Shown here: positions 1 through 10,575 of the stretch, piece by piece
Position numbering within the stretch: the stretch's first letter is position 1
Layout of the letters: each line of letters begins with the position of its first letter
Source of the DNA: Gordius sp. MW1
Taxonomy: Eukaryota; Nematomorpha; Gordioida; Gordea; Gordiidae
Reading direction: 5' to 3'
Assembly: GCA_964036665.1 (NCBI GenBank)
Contig: OZ038529.1
Span: forward strand, 1,922,001-1,986,000
Length of the DNA: 64,000 bases
Position numbers and translations under genes: made by a program
The notes under the pieces: generated by a model
What the model saw: only the letters and a program-made list of their open reading frames with translations
What the model was told of the DNA's origin: nothing
Database searches by the model: none

Positions 1-758
1 ACTATTCAATGGAAACCAAATTTAAGGGGAAAGAATTAATGATTCAGCCTTTGGGATGTTCGCATTTGACATTTACCACAAGTGGTCGACACTACTTTTG
101 GAATAAAGTCTGTGCGAGCGTTCATAATATTATAGTTGGCACCATGTGGGTCGAAAGTCACGGTGATTTGAACATTACCGAAACAAATTCTAAGACCACT
201 TGTCATTTGACGTTTCCACCCTATAGCGTATTTGCCCAACAAAACTATCGCGTGAGTGGTGTAGTTTATCAAGGTGAAACTAAACAACCGACTTGGTTTT
301 TAAATGGCAAATGGGACGAAAACCTGACAGGTACTCCTATAGCAAGTATGGATAATGATAAAATGATATGTCAAGATATTCCACCGAGATTATTATGGGA
401 AAGGGAAGCTGTTAAGGAGTCTAATAAAGCTCCATATTATTTTTCCAACTTTACGATTCAACTTAACGAAATGGAAACGGGTACAGCTCCAACCGATAGT
501 AGATTAAGACAAGATCAACGCTATCTTGAATTGGGGAATATAGAAGAAGCGACGGAAGCAAAAGTTAAAATAGAAGAATGGCAGAGAGCACGCCTCTTAG
601 TTTATGAGACAGAGGGTCGTAGGGATAAAATGGCACCACTCTGGTTTAAAGAAATGAAAGTTGAATTTAATGGTACACCGGCCTTTACCTATGCTGGCAA
701 ATATTGGGATTGTAAAAGTCGGCAAGAATGGAGTAAATGCCCGAACATTTTTCCTTGA
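1..758 (+). CDS. Oxysterol-binding protein-related protein, C-terminal part (5' end outside window)
   Basis: The reading frame is open from the left edge of the window to a stop at 756-758, so this is the last exon or exons of a longer gene; the Met at position 9 is probably internal. The protein shows the second half of the ORD lipid-transfer domain: a VHNIIVGTMWVE strand region, NGKWDENL, and the SRLRQDQRYLE helix followed by an Arg/Lys-rich amphipathic helix. The end, GKYWDCKSRQEWSKCPNIF, is the usual C-terminus of the family. Such proteins move sterols and PI4P between membranes at contact sites. The VHNIIVG strand and the CPxIF end suggest the OSBPL1/OSBPL2 branch, but the subclass is uncertain without the N-terminus. 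Confidence 0.88.
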   Translation, partial: YSMETKFKGKELMIQPLGCSHLTFTTSGRHYFWNKVCASVHNIIVGTMWVESHGDLNITETNSKTTCHLTFPPYSVFAQQNYRVSGVVYQGETKQPTWFLNGKWDENLTGTPIASMDNDKMICQDIPPRLLWEREAVKESNKAPYYFSNFTIQLNEMETGTAPTDSRLRQDQRYLELGNIEEATEAKVKIEEWQRARLLVYETEGRRDKMAPLWFKEMKVEFNGTPAFTYAGKYWDCKSRQEWSKCPNIFP

Positions 759-799
759 AATACTTTTAAACAATGCACTTAGAAATGCTAGATAGTAGA

Positions 800-805
800 A
801 ATAAA
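800..805 (+). terminator. Poly(A) signal AATAAA of the ORP gene
   Basis: A canonical AATAAA lies 42 bases after the stop codon of the oxysterol-binding-protein-related gene, a typical distance for a short insect 3' UTR. Confidence 0.6.
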
Positions 806-1740
806 GGAACTTACCAAAATCACATAATTTTATAAATTTCACGAGTTCGCTATACCGTACTAAAATGTTTAAGTTTTAAATTAAAAATATTCATATCTTA
901 GTCATCGTGTAATTTTCTTTTCATATAGTGAATTTATAAAGTACCTTATAATTATAAAAGCTATAGAAACTTATTATATAATTATTAAAATATCTTTAAA
1001 CGAATTAATTAAGTTTAAATATTTTTCATAATTAATACCGAAAAAATATTTGCTAAATTTCATCCTTTGAATGGGTTTTTTTCTGCATCTACAAGGCAGA
1101 AAACTTATAAAACTGAATTTATGCGTTTACAAAAGGACCTAAAATAGTAATAAAAATTAATATAAAATTATTGATAAAAATTATATATGCTGTCTAATAA
1201 CATTACTTATACATTATAAATCTACTTTACCATAACTCATGAGGTCCTATTCTATCCTACCAATTAAACGTAAGCACTATAACATACATTTTTCATTCCA
1301 TTATACTAAGTCAACTAGTTAGAGCTACATGCATTCACAATATTTTATAAGATAATTTAAATATGGATTTATCGAAATCCTCATCTCCAATGGTATTTAT
1401 TTTTTATAATCATAAAATAAATATTTTTTTACCACTCCGTTCTGTTCATATTTATAATTACATATATCAACTGCATAAATAAGAGGTGTGCAGAAAGGAA
1501 AGATATAAAAAGGATTTATAAGGCGGAGTCAAACGACATCAAAATAGATGTGGTGCCCTTTAACCTAGTAAACTTATGGAATTGATTGTAACTTATAGTA
1601 CCCAACAACCATCATATATTTTATTATAGGCCCATCTCTAGATCTATATTTTAGAATTATGTTTGTGGTGAATTGTATGCGAAAAGTAGATGACAGTAAA
1701 ATTATAAAAGCCCAGTTAGTGATTTATGACATAATGTAAA
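806..1740. other. AT-rich intergenic DNA, nothing recognised
   Basis: No exon-like open frame, tRNA or clear repeat was seen between the ORP gene and the LTR element. Confidence 0.5.
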
Positions 1741-1745
1741 GAAAT

Positions 1746-1947
1746 TGTAAAGAGGAAATTGGAGTGCGAAGTGCCTCGGGCGATAAGTAAATTACCAAAT
1801 GGTAAAAGTTACTGGTAATGCCTCGAGTGACAATTAAACTACCGTTAATTGGTTTTAGCCTATATTGTCTTTCTGTATATATGATTTTCATTCTACGATT
1901 TTGTATCTCTTCGTAACGTATTTGGTATAATATTCCCGTAAATAACA
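1746..1947 (+). repeat. 5' LTR of the gypsy-type element
   Basis: This 202-bp stretch matches 7311-7514 over its length, with scattered differences consistent with age. It is bounded by TG and CA and preceded by the target duplication GAAAT. Confidence 0.88.
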
Positions 1948-1948
1948 G

Positions 1949-1962
1949 TGGCGATGTCAAGG
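1949..1962 (+). other. Probable primer-binding site
   Basis: TGGCGATGTCAAGG begins two bases after the 5' LTR. The leading TGG complements a tRNA CCA end. The exact primer tRNA is not identified. Confidence 0.5.
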
Positions 1963-1971
1963 AAAAACCTA

Positions 1972-2552
1972 AGAAATATAAGATAACTGATAACATCGAC
2001 GTTTTTTTAACACAATTGGAGCATTTCCTAAGGAGAGTGAATAAACCTGAGACTACAGACGAGCAAAAAGCGGCGTCACTGTTAACCTGCCTCGATGGGG
2101 AGGCTTTCCACTTAATATTAGAGGACTACAGACCCCAAGATTTGACAGCAATTACATACGAAGAAGCTAAAAAACGGCTAAGAAAACTATTCCAGAAGAA
2201 TTCATGTGCGAGGGCATAGAGGTATGAATTCTCAAAAGCTCGACAAGGCCAGGGAGAGACGATAGACGTGTACGCTAATAGACTCAATGCCGGAGCTGAT
2301 AGCTGCAACTTTAGAAACGAAGAATTGCAAAACAGAATGGCTTACCAATTCATTATAGGATTACGCGATAGAAGCTTACAGGCAAAGCTGTTGGCAGAAA
2401 ACAACGAATGGGACCGCCTACAAGAGCTGGCATTAACGGCCGAGACGATAAATGGGGGGGGGGGGCTAAGCACCTTGCAGGACGTATTCGAAGAGACGTG
2501 GAGCGTAGTGGCGAGACGAGAAGCGTGGCCTGAGCCCGGATTCCCAGGTTAA
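1972..2552 (+). pseudogene. gag remnant of the gypsy-type element
   Basis: One frame reads through a helical gag-like protein (LTCLDGEAFHLILEDY, then a MAYQFIIGLRD segment) with a single in-frame stop at 2217-2219. It starts soon after the primer-binding site and runs out in a G-run near 2455-2463. No zinc knuckle is visible before the frame is lost. Confidence 0.7.
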
Positions 2553-2592
2553 ACCATGCTTTAGATTTGTTAACAGTAGATATATATATATT

Positions 2593-4437
2593 ATTAACTA
2601 GTTGTTCCAATTTATCTTCGATACTGGCGCTACGATATCGATAATACCGGCGCGAAAATGGGGGAAGGAGATCCCACGCAACAAAGAGCCCGTCCCGACG
2701 GTCATATGGCCACAAAAAAATAAAGATCGTAGCCAAGGTGGAAGCCGACGTTCAAATGGGTATGACGAGAAAACAGCTGCCGTTATTGTTGGCAGACGTA
2801 GCGGGACCGCCGTTGTGCGGGATCGATGGATCTAAGAATTTGAGTCCGAAATTTGGCGAAGAATAGATTGGAATTCGAGAGCAGCGGCTGAACGGTTCGC
2901 GGTTAATTACGTGGAAATACCGAAGGATACCAAGTCAGCAATCCACCACGTTATGAAGCAATGGGACGGCCAGCTAAATGAATCCCCAAAAGCAGTCAAG
3001 GGAATAAGGGTGTAAGTACCGTTAAAAGAGGGCATAGATCCCCTGTTTATCCCCCACGAAGGGTGCCGATGGCGTGGAAGAAAGAAGTGGAAGAAGAACT
3101 GAATGGGATAACAAAACCAATCGATTTATCAAGATGGGAGTCTACAATTATGCATCGATCACCGGTTTATGATTAATAAATATGCACAAGGTTTATTGTA
3201 CCCCTTATCCAAAATCGATAATTTGTTAAATAAACTCGATAACGCGTTTTGTTTTTCTAAGCTGGACCTAAAGCTTACCTACAGCTAGAGTTTAAGCTAG
3301 AGACGAGCCAACGATTGACGATCTCCACGCACAAAGGCTTATTTAAAGTTAACCCTATGTCTTTTGGGTTAAATTGTGCCACGGCTATTTTCCATAAAAC
3401 AATGGATCAAATATTAGGAGGCATGGAGGGAGTAGCGGTATACATCGACGGTATACTAATTGCAGGGTGCGTTTCAGTTCTTATGGTCAATGATGAAATC
3501 AAATCGAGAAGATCATTAAAGGCCGAACCAGAAAAACGATCCTGGAAACGTTCAACAATATAATTCGATACGTACGTCCGAACAAGGGACCGTGTTTAGA
3601 GGTCAACACTCGGGTCGGAGGAGGTCATCTTGAAGGGATAGTGTTGTAGTTGGATAACGTCTTTCCCCACGCACACACACCCCCCCCCCCCCCCATCTCT
3701 CTCTCCTCGCTGTATGATATTTATTATACGCGTAGTACAAGTGCCAGCTGCGCTGGTAGTTCAAGTCATGCTTGACTGATCGTACTGCAGATCGCATCTT
3801 TTCTTTATTCGAATGCGCATTCATTCTATCTTTTGTCACTTGATAATTTATTTCGCGATTCGCATTCTATTGGGACAGGATGTACATATGATCATCGAAT
3901 AAATTTTATAGTTCTAAATAAACATCCTTATGGAAATTATAGAAATATATGACATAAATGTTTTAGTAGTAACATTAATTTTCTTTGGTTTAAGCTTTTA
4001 TTAAATGGATTAACGCAACAGATTTAATTGCTAACTATGATTCTTTAAATTAGCGTGTTTGAGAATTTTAAACAGGGGAAACGGAAGAAGTACACAAGCG
4101 GCTACTCAAGGTACTAGAAACGTTACAAAAGTGGGGGTTCATGCCAAACATATCCAAGAGCATATTGTGGGCTAAAAAAGTAACATTTTTGGGATACTTA
4201 ATAAGTAACAAGGGGATTAAAATCAACAATAATAAAGCCGAACTAGTCACGCAAAAATTTAACAAATAAAAATGAAATAAAATCGTTTCTTGGGTTAACA
4301 TCATATTTTTCAAAGTTCATTAAGGACTACGCCAAAATCGTGCACCCTAAAACTCATGAAAAAAAACGTGACGTACCACTGGAGTGGAGAACAATAAGTT
4401 GCATTTGTCACTATCAAGTCCGCGCTTACGAAGGCCC
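2593..4437 (+). pseudogene. pol remnant: protease and reverse transcriptase
   Basis: The stretch FIFDTGATISIIPARKW (from about 2608) is a retroviral-type aspartic protease motif. Reverse-transcriptase motifs follow in several frames. Near 3315-3466 the fingers/palm segment is clear, but the catalytic box reads YIDG where the family has YIDD. After an insert at 3468-4072 the connection region resumes (HKRLLKVLETLQKWGF, then VTFLGYLIS). It stops again at 4437, where another element is inserted. Several stops and frameshifts mark it as dead. Confidence 0.82.
3468..4072. mobile_element. 605-bp insertion in pol, possible solo LTR
   Basis: The pol frame continues across this block if it is removed: ...ILIAG before, ETEEVHKR after. 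The pentamer CAGGG stands on both sides (3463-3467 and 4073-4077), as a target duplication would. The insert begins TG, holds a C-run near 3680, and has no coding potential. A solo LTR is one reading; its family is unknown. Confidence 0.55.
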
Positions 4438-4706
4438 TTATTAAAGAATAAGAAATAATTAGAAATAATAAGATAATTTTATTAGTCTTTATTAAAGAAT
4501 AAGAAATAATATTAGTAAGATAATTTTATTAGTCACTAGGGCCGGGGTGGGGAAACTAATAAACAAAGGATAATTAGAATGATAAGCACAAAAACATATG
4601 GTAATTATCAACTCGGATTTGGCTAACAATATTAAAATATTTAATTATAGCAATAATATAATCTGTAGAAAATGATATACAAATACACGTATTCACATAT
4701 ACGACA
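4438..4706 (-). repeat. LTR-like repeat, copy 1 of the nested element
   Basis: It is about 90 percent identical by eye to 5902-6966 without the hAT insertion. It contains an internal duplication of a TTATTAAAGAATAAG segment. Confidence 0.7.
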
Positions 4707-5901
4707 TCTTTCCCTTTAAAGATTGAAGGCTACCTCTGGTTTTGTTCTTGGACATTCTTATGTGCTCCATCACCAATGTGTAACATTCAATAAACTCTTG
4801 AAGTGGGCTAGCTGTAAGGGTGAGATGAAGTGGAAATTGTCAGTAGGGGATCAAGGAGGGTTTGTGGGTGTGGACTTGGCAACGTGGGTTTTGGGGAAGC
4901 TAGTTCCAAGAATGGGTTAGCTGGGAAGGTTAGAGGTGGTGGAAATTGTCATAAGGGGAAATATGGAGGGTTTGAGGGTGTGGATTTGGAAAAGTGGGTT
5001 TTGGGGAAGCTAGTGGTAGGGGTTGAATTAATATGTGGTTATAATCAATAATTTTCAATCCGTTTATATAAATTTCATTGTATAAATACGGTGGATTTGG
5101 ATTGATAGCGTAGGTAGAGGGAAATGGAACGCAATATTTCGGACACTTGTAGTCCATCTTCAGGAAAAAAAAAAAAAAAAAGGAGAAGATGAAGTCTCAA
5201 AAAATAAAAATGAAGTAAAGTGATTATAACAACGATGATATAGATACAAAAAAAAAAAAAAAAAATTACAAAAACTGGTTATAGCGAGAAATTAACAATT
5301 TTTTTTTTTTTTTTTTGTATCTATATCATCGTTGTTATAATCACTTTACTTCATTTTTATTTTTTGAGACTTCATCTTCTCCTTTTTTTTTTTTTTTTTC
5401 CTGAAGATGGACTACAAGTGTCCGAAATATTGCGTTCCATTTCCCTCTACCTACGCTATCAATCCAAATCCACCGTATTTATACAATGAAAATTAATATG
5501 TGGTTTTTCATTTAAAGTATTAGGGTGTTCCTGGCATACAAGATGTATTTGTAAATACCTCATTTAGGGCTTGTGGGAATAATCCTATCCTCACCACACT
5601 GTAAATAGGCCAGAGAAACAAGTTAGAATATCGTCATAGAATAATGTTTCCTATTTTATTGAATTAACATCATAAGTTCTTATTATCATCCGAATAATTT
5701 TCCTATTTCATTAAATTAACATCATAAGTTCCTATTATCTCCGAATAATGTTTCCTATTTCATTGAATTAACATCATAAGTTCTTATTTCATCCCTTTTC
5801 CTCTTTAGATTTAGGCATTGGATTTTGAATTTCTTCTTCATTCTTTTTGTTTAATGACCTTGGTTTAATTAAGGCTTGAGTTCTTCTTTCACTATCACCA
5901 A
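4707..5901. other. Interior of the nested LTR-type element, no known domain
   Basis: It contains a G-rich stretch at 4815-5025 made of two diverged copies (GGAGGGTTTG...GTGTGGA, GTGGGTTTTGGGGAAGCTAG), the large palindrome at 5041-5491, and a 3-4 copy repeat of about 55 bp at 5625-5795 built on AACATCATAAGTTC. The minus-strand frame at 4930-5157 has no recognisable similarity and I do not call it a gene. Confidence 0.5.
5041..5491. repeat. Near-perfect 190-bp-arm palindrome flanked by a 14-bp direct repeat
   Basis: The arm at about 5075-5264 (starting TTCATTGTATAAATACGG) is repeated in inverse orientation at about 5300-5489 with hardly a difference, around a 35-base spacer holding ACTGGTTATAGCGAG. 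Each arm carries two A/T runs of 17-19. The 14-mer ATTAATATGTGGTT lies on both sides (5027-5040 and 5492-5505), as a target duplication would. It may be a fold-back element or a hairpin cDNA insertion; an assembly artefact is also possible. Confidence 0.8.
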
Positions 5902-5957
5902 TTATAAAGAATAAGAAATAATGTTAGAAATAATAAGATAATTTTATTAGTCTTTAT

Positions 5958-6731
5958 TAGAGATGCACCGATACCACTATTTTGTGCCGATACCGATACC
6001 AGCCGATACTTAAGATTTTTTTTGCCGATACCGATACCATGCCGAAACTTATAATAAAAAAATTTTATACTAAAAAATATATGCAAATTAAATATTATAA
6101 ATTAAGTCACATCCAAATTATGGTAGATCCGAATTTTGACGACAAAACAATTGTAATATAATATTAATTTATAATAATAAATTTTGTTATTAATTAATTC
6201 AAAAGTATTGTGATTAATAAAATCACTTTCATTTTTAAATACACTGCGAAACTCGATTTGATGTCTAGTTTTTAAATGTTTCCTTAAATTTGAAGTATTA
6301 GAGGAATGTTCGTCTTTGCCCCCACGACTTATTTTAGCTTTGCATAAGTCACAGATTACAATTTTTTCATCTGCTGACACAACTAAATAACTCCTAGTGT
6401 TTCTAAAGAATCCATCTAAGGCTTAATATATGATAATTTTTAAAATAAAACAATATTACTTAAAAGCGCAGTTATTCGGAACAGATGGTCAATGAGTTTA
6501 TTATACTCCACATAGAAATATTTATAGCCAATCAAATGAAACAATTTTCAAACAATTTAAAAAGTCCTCTATTTTTTAATGGTAGGAGATACTTTAAATA
6601 TTTTTTTTTGAGTTTCATATTGAAAAAGGTATCGGCTTGGTAATTGCCGATACTAGCAAAGTATCGGCCGATACTTTTGACAAGGTATCGGCGCCGATAC
6701 CATGCCGATACCTGGTATCGGTGCATCTCTA
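5958..6731 (-). mobile_element. Internally deleted hAT DNA transposon
   Basis: The ends are inverted repeats (TAGAGATGCACCGATACC and its complement), with many CCGATACC/GGTATCGG subterminal copies. The 8-bp flanks are GTCTTTAT and ATCTTTAT; the unfilled site is visible in the sister LTR repeat near 4488. Only the start of a transposase gene remains (6102-6380). Confidence 0.9.
6102..6380 (-). pseudogene. hAT transposase N-terminal fragment with BED zinc finger
   Basis: The 92-residue frame holds a BED finger: CDLC, then HLKTRH with the His pair, in a Lys/Arg-rich context. BED fingers at the N-terminus are standard in hAT transposases. The catalytic RNase H-like domain and dimerisation region are gone, so the element would need a transposase from elsewhere. 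Confidence 0.8.
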
Positions 6732-6966
6732 ATCTTTATTAAGGAATAAGAAATAATATTAGAAATAATAAGATAATTTTATTAGTCACTATGGCCGGAG
6801 AGGGGGAAACTAATGAACAAAGGATAATTAGAATGATAAGCACAGAAACATATGGTAATTACCAACTCGGATTTGGCTTACAATATTCAAATATATAATT
6901 ATAGCAATAATATAATCTGAGGAAAATGATATTCAAATATATGTATTCACAATCACATATACGACA

Positions 6967-7300
6967 CACGCTTTAATGGAGATTTGGAGACAGACCTGGT
7001 CGTAGCGGGTACAGGGTGGGCTATCTTACAGCAACGAGCACCAGGGGAAAAATTAGAGAGTGGTGGCCTATGCTTCAAGAGCGTTAAACGATAGTGAAAG
7101 CCGATATTTGACAATCGAACGGGAGGCTATGGCGGTGTATGGGCTAAAAATGAATATATACAAAGACGAAGCGTTACTATTATGAGGGAACAAGTGCTAC
7201 AGGGGAACAAATTCAAATCCAGTCAGGCACGAGAAGAACCTAGATACCCGCAACGTAGTCGGAAACTGCCAGAATTTTTAAGGATTTTGTCTGTGAAGGG
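6967..7300 (+). pseudogene. pol remnant: RNase H-like and downstream region
   Basis: Directly after the nested element the gypsy pol resumes with an RNase H-like NGDLE...GTGWAILQQ segment and, in another frame, LTIEREAMAVY. Stops follow closely. No integrase core is recognisable before the polypurine tract. Confidence 0.65.
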
Positions 7301-7310
7301 GGGTGGGAAC
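7293..7310 (+). other. Polypurine tract of the gypsy-type element
   Basis: GTGAAGGGGGGTGGGAAC ends exactly at the first base of the 3' LTR. Confidence 0.75.
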
Positions 7311-7514
7311 TGTAGAGAGGTAATTGGAGTGCGAAGTGCCTCGGGCGATAAGTAAATTATCGAATGGTAAAATGTTACTGGTAATGCCTCGAGTGACAAT
7401 TAAATTATCGTTATTGGGTTTAGCGTATATTGTCTTTTTGTATATACGATTATCATTCTTACAATTTTTGTATCTCTTCGTAACGTTTTTTGTATAATAT
7501 TCCCGTGCATAACA
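7311..7514 (+). repeat. 3' LTR of the gypsy-type element
   Basis: This is the partner of 1746-1947. It starts TGTAGAGAGG, ends AACA, and is followed by the target duplication GAAAT (7515-7519). Confidence 0.88.
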
Positions 7515-7519
7515 GAAAT

Positions 7520-8045
7520 CATGGAACCTCGTCCCTAAGCAAAATCGAACACTGCCATTAATCCTTGACTTGGCATTATTCTAAATTATATTTTTAATTG
7601 CTTTTATGGGCTCGTTTTTTGTTGTCCGTCCGTTGTCCGTTGTCCACCAAGTTATTTGCCCCAGCTATCTGACCTGGAGGTTTGAGTTCAAGCTCAGGGG
7701 AGGACAAATTTATTTTTTCAAATTAATATAATTTGTTCTTGTTAATACCATTGATAATATGACTTTTTGACCGTCCGCTGGCTACTGACCAATAAAAAAA
7801 TGACCATTGGCCAAAGTATAAATCAAAATTTTTTTTTCGTTTTTGAATTGGTTAACATTGATAATTACCCTGTGCCCTCCACTAGAAGGGCCTATGCCTC
7901 TACTTATATGGGTCCCTGTGCCCCTAAAGCCTATGCCTCTACTGATGTGGGTTCGAATCCCGGCGAGAGCAAAATCTTAATTGCTGGTTCGAATCCCGGA
8001 GAGGGCAAAATTTTGATTTTTTTTAAATTAAATTAATATATTGTT
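7520..8045 (+). repeat. Repeat block with tRNA-type B boxes (SINE-like) and GGCCGTCCGCTGGCT unit
   Basis: Near 7596-7650 there is an AATTGC...GGGCTCGTTTTTTG segment that recurs inverted near 29350-29410. A GAGTTCAAGCTC box lies near 7690. From 7741 comes a unit with GTCCGCTGGCTACTGACC and ACCATTGGCCAAAGT, followed by two GGTTCGAATCC boxes (about 7951 and 7988). The boxes point to tRNA-derived sequence, but no complete tRNA or SINE head can be drawn. Confidence 0.55.
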
Positions 8046-9898
8046 TTCATCAAAAGAAAGAAAAATCTATATAGACGGTGGCCTAAATCAATAAAGTCGG
8101 AGGATTATCAAGAGTACAGGGATGCAAAGAGGGCCGCGAAAAAGGCTGTTGCAAAAGCGAAGAATGCCGCGTACACCGAGATGGCAAAAACTGGATCATA
8201 AAGGGGGCTATCGGCTTATGTACAAATTGGCCAAGATAAGGGAGAAGAAAAGCCGCGATGTCGGAGTTCTTAAAATAGTCAAAGACGAGAAGGGTCAAAC
8301 CTTATTCAAACCGAAGGAAGTGATGGAAAGGTGGAAAGGATATTTTAAGAACCTTATGAATATTGCAAATGACAAGGATTCCCTTCCCAAAATTAAGCCA
8401 AATATAAGTATGGTCGAACTCTTTCAGGAGGATGAAGTTAGAACACAAATGAACAAGATGCAAAAAGAAAAAACAAATGGCCCAGATGGAATACCTATGG
8501 AAGCATTGCTCGGATGTCGTGAAGAAGGAGTTACCACCATGACGAACCTCCTTAACAAGATATTGGTAGAAGAGCGAATCCCTAATCAATGGAGAGCAAG
8601 CACGATTATACCCTTATTTAAAGGCAAAGGAGACCCTCAGGACTGCGGCAATTACAGAGGTATCAAGCTAACTTGCCACTCCTTGAAGCTTATTGAAAGG
8701 ATCTTAGTAACAAGGCTAAAAAACGAGGTGGAAATATCGGCTAATCAATTTGGATTCGTGGCCGGCAAATCCACAATCGACCCAATCTTCGCCCTAAGAC
8801 AAATGATATAAGTATGGTGAAAAGAGGAAAGACCTACATATGGTTTTTATCGACTTGGAGAAAGCATATGACACGGTCCCCCGCGATTTAATATGGTGGT
8901 GCCTGAGGAAACAAAATATCTTTGACGCATATATACGGCTTTTTAAAAATATCTATGAAGCCTCAAACTCTTGCGTTAGGACGGCAATTACAGACTCTAA
9001 ACCTTTTCGGGTTAATACTGGATTACATCAAGGCTCTGCTTTAAATCCCTTTTTATTTAATATAATTATAGGCTCGATAACGAGGGACATTCAAAAGCCA
9101 TCGCCATGGTGTATGCTATATGCCGATGATATAGTACTATGCGAGGAAACAGGAAACAAGGGAGAAAGTATTCGAAGAAGCCGAAAAGTGGTCAAAGCGC
9201 TTAGCTGGATATGGTTTAAAGGTCAACGATCGAAAAACGGTATACATGGAAACGAACGGTACAAGCACCCCATCGCTGGATGACCATCTAAAGTACCCAA
9301 AAGTAGACAGGTTTACATACCTCGGCTCGATGCTACATCAAGAGGGAGGTTGCGCAACATAAGTCAATGCCCGGATTCAAAAAGGATGGTTTAAATGGCG
9401 AAGTATATCCGGTGTAATGTGCGACAAGAAAATGCCAATATGGTTGAAGAGCAAAGCTTACAAATCCATCGTAAGACCGGTGTTACTCTATGGAAGTGAA
9501 ACATGGGCATCACGGAAGGAAAGCTATTACAAGCCACAGAGATGAGAATGATACGGTGGAGCTTGGGGTATACTAAGCTCGACCATATGACGAATGACAT
9601 TGTCATGACAAAAATGAGTATTCATCCTATGGCGGACATGATAAACGAAAATCGGTTAAAGTGGTATGGGCATATACTAAGAAGGGACACGGATGACGTA
9701 AATCAAAAAGTGTTAGACATGGAGGTACCGGGGAAGAGAGGAAGAGGACGACCCCGTGTCACGTGGAAAGGGCAAGTCGATAAAGTTATGGAAACTAAAG
9801 AAATTAGTCAAGACATCGCACCCACCCGGTCAAGGTGGAAGAGACTCAGCAAACCCCACAAATAAGGGACCAAATAATTGAAAAAGAAGAAGAAGATT
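8046..9898 (+). mobile_element. 5'-truncated RTE-like LINE
   Basis: Reverse-transcriptase sequence is split over several frames: the linker and fingers at 8122-8811 (NGPDGIPMEALL, then YRGIKL), the palm at 8840-9283 (IDLEKAYDTVPRD, GLHQGSALNPFLF, and the intact active-site box YADD), and a C-terminal WYGH...GKRGRGRPR segment at 9503-9865. It ends in an AAGAAGAAG tail at 9885-9897, typical of RTE-type 3' ends. The endonuclease domain is missing. It was inserted into the surrounding repeat array, which continues on both sides around an ATTGTT sequence. Confidence 0.85.
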
Positions 9899-10575
9899 GT
9901 TCTTGTTAATACCATTGATAATATGACTTCTTGGCCGTCCGCTGGCTACTGACTAATGAAAAAAATGACCATTGGCCAAAGTATAAATCGAAATTTTTTT
10001 TTCGTTTTTGATTTGGTTAACATTGATAATTACCCTGTGCCTTCCCCTAGAAGGACCTATGCCTCTACTGATATGGGTCCCTGTGCCCCTACAAAAGCCT
10101 ATGCCTCTACTGATGTGGGTTCGAATCCCGAAGAGGGCAAAGTTTTTATTTTTTTTTAAAAATTAAATTAATATATTGTTCTTGTTAATACAATTGATAA
10201 TATGAGTTTTTGGCCGTCCGCTGGCTATTGACCAATGAAAAAAATCACCAGTGGCCAAATTTTGATTCGTAATTTATTTTTCGTCTTTTTTCAATTAATA
10301 TTTGTTAATACCAGTGATAAGATAATGTAGCTTTTTGGCCGTCCGCTGGCTGCTGACCAATGGAAAAAAATCACCATTGGCCAAAGTGTGAATCGTTTTT
10401 TTTCGTTTTTTTCGACTCGTACGTATTTATTAACCGTCTCTTTGAACAATGGAAAAAATGAACATTGGCCAAAGTGTGATTTGAAATTTTTTTTTTCTCG
10501 TTTTTTTGACTCGTATGTATTTATAGACCGTCTCTTGGTACTGACCAATAAAATAAATTATCATTGACCAAAGTG
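9899..10575 (+). repeat. Tandem array of a GTCCGCTGGCT / ACCATTGGCCAAAG unit
   Basis: Units near 9935, 10214, 10341, 10445 and 10535 share TTGGCCGTCCGCTGGCT, a GACCAATG stretch and CATTGGCCAAAGTGTG. The unit contains its own inverted halves (CCAATG...CATTGG). The same unit appears on the other strand at 28080-28970. Confidence 0.7.

Larger units (their letters stand above)
4438..6966 (-). mobile_element. Non-autonomous LTR-type element nested in the gypsy element
   Basis: Direct repeats of about 270 bp lie at 4438-4706 and 5902-6966, the second interrupted by a hAT element. Read on the minus strand each repeat starts TGTCGTATATGTG. The downstream copy is preceded by the purine run AAAGGGAAAGA, as a polypurine tract should be, and the upstream copy is followed by TTGGTGATAGTG, as a primer-binding site might be. 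The 1.2-kb interior has no gag or pol. I could not find a clean target duplication. Confidence 0.65.
1746..7514 (+). mobile_element. Decayed Ty3/gypsy-type LTR retrotransposon with nested insertions
   Basis: Two direct LTRs of about 200 bp (1746-1947 and 7311-7514) begin TGTA and end AACA. Both are flanked by the same 5-bp duplication GAAAT (1741-1745 and 7515-7519). Between them come, in the usual order, a primer-binding-like site, gag, a protease with an aspartate motif, reverse transcriptase, an RNase H-like remnant and a polypurine tract before the 3' LTR. The body is broken by stops, frameshifts, a 605-bp insert (3468-4072) and a second LTR-type element (4438-6966). It cannot encode a working polyprotein. 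Confidence 0.9.

Noticed and set aside
4930-5157. 75-residue frame in the nested LTR element
   Set aside because: It overlaps the palindrome arm and G-rich repeats and has no recognisable similarity.
6102-6380. Host BED-type zinc-finger gene
   Set aside because: It is enclosed by hAT inverted repeats and target duplication and stops after the finger.
7951-8010. tRNA genes at the GGTTCGAATCC boxes
   Set aside because: B boxes occur without matching 5' halves, repeated within a dispersed array.
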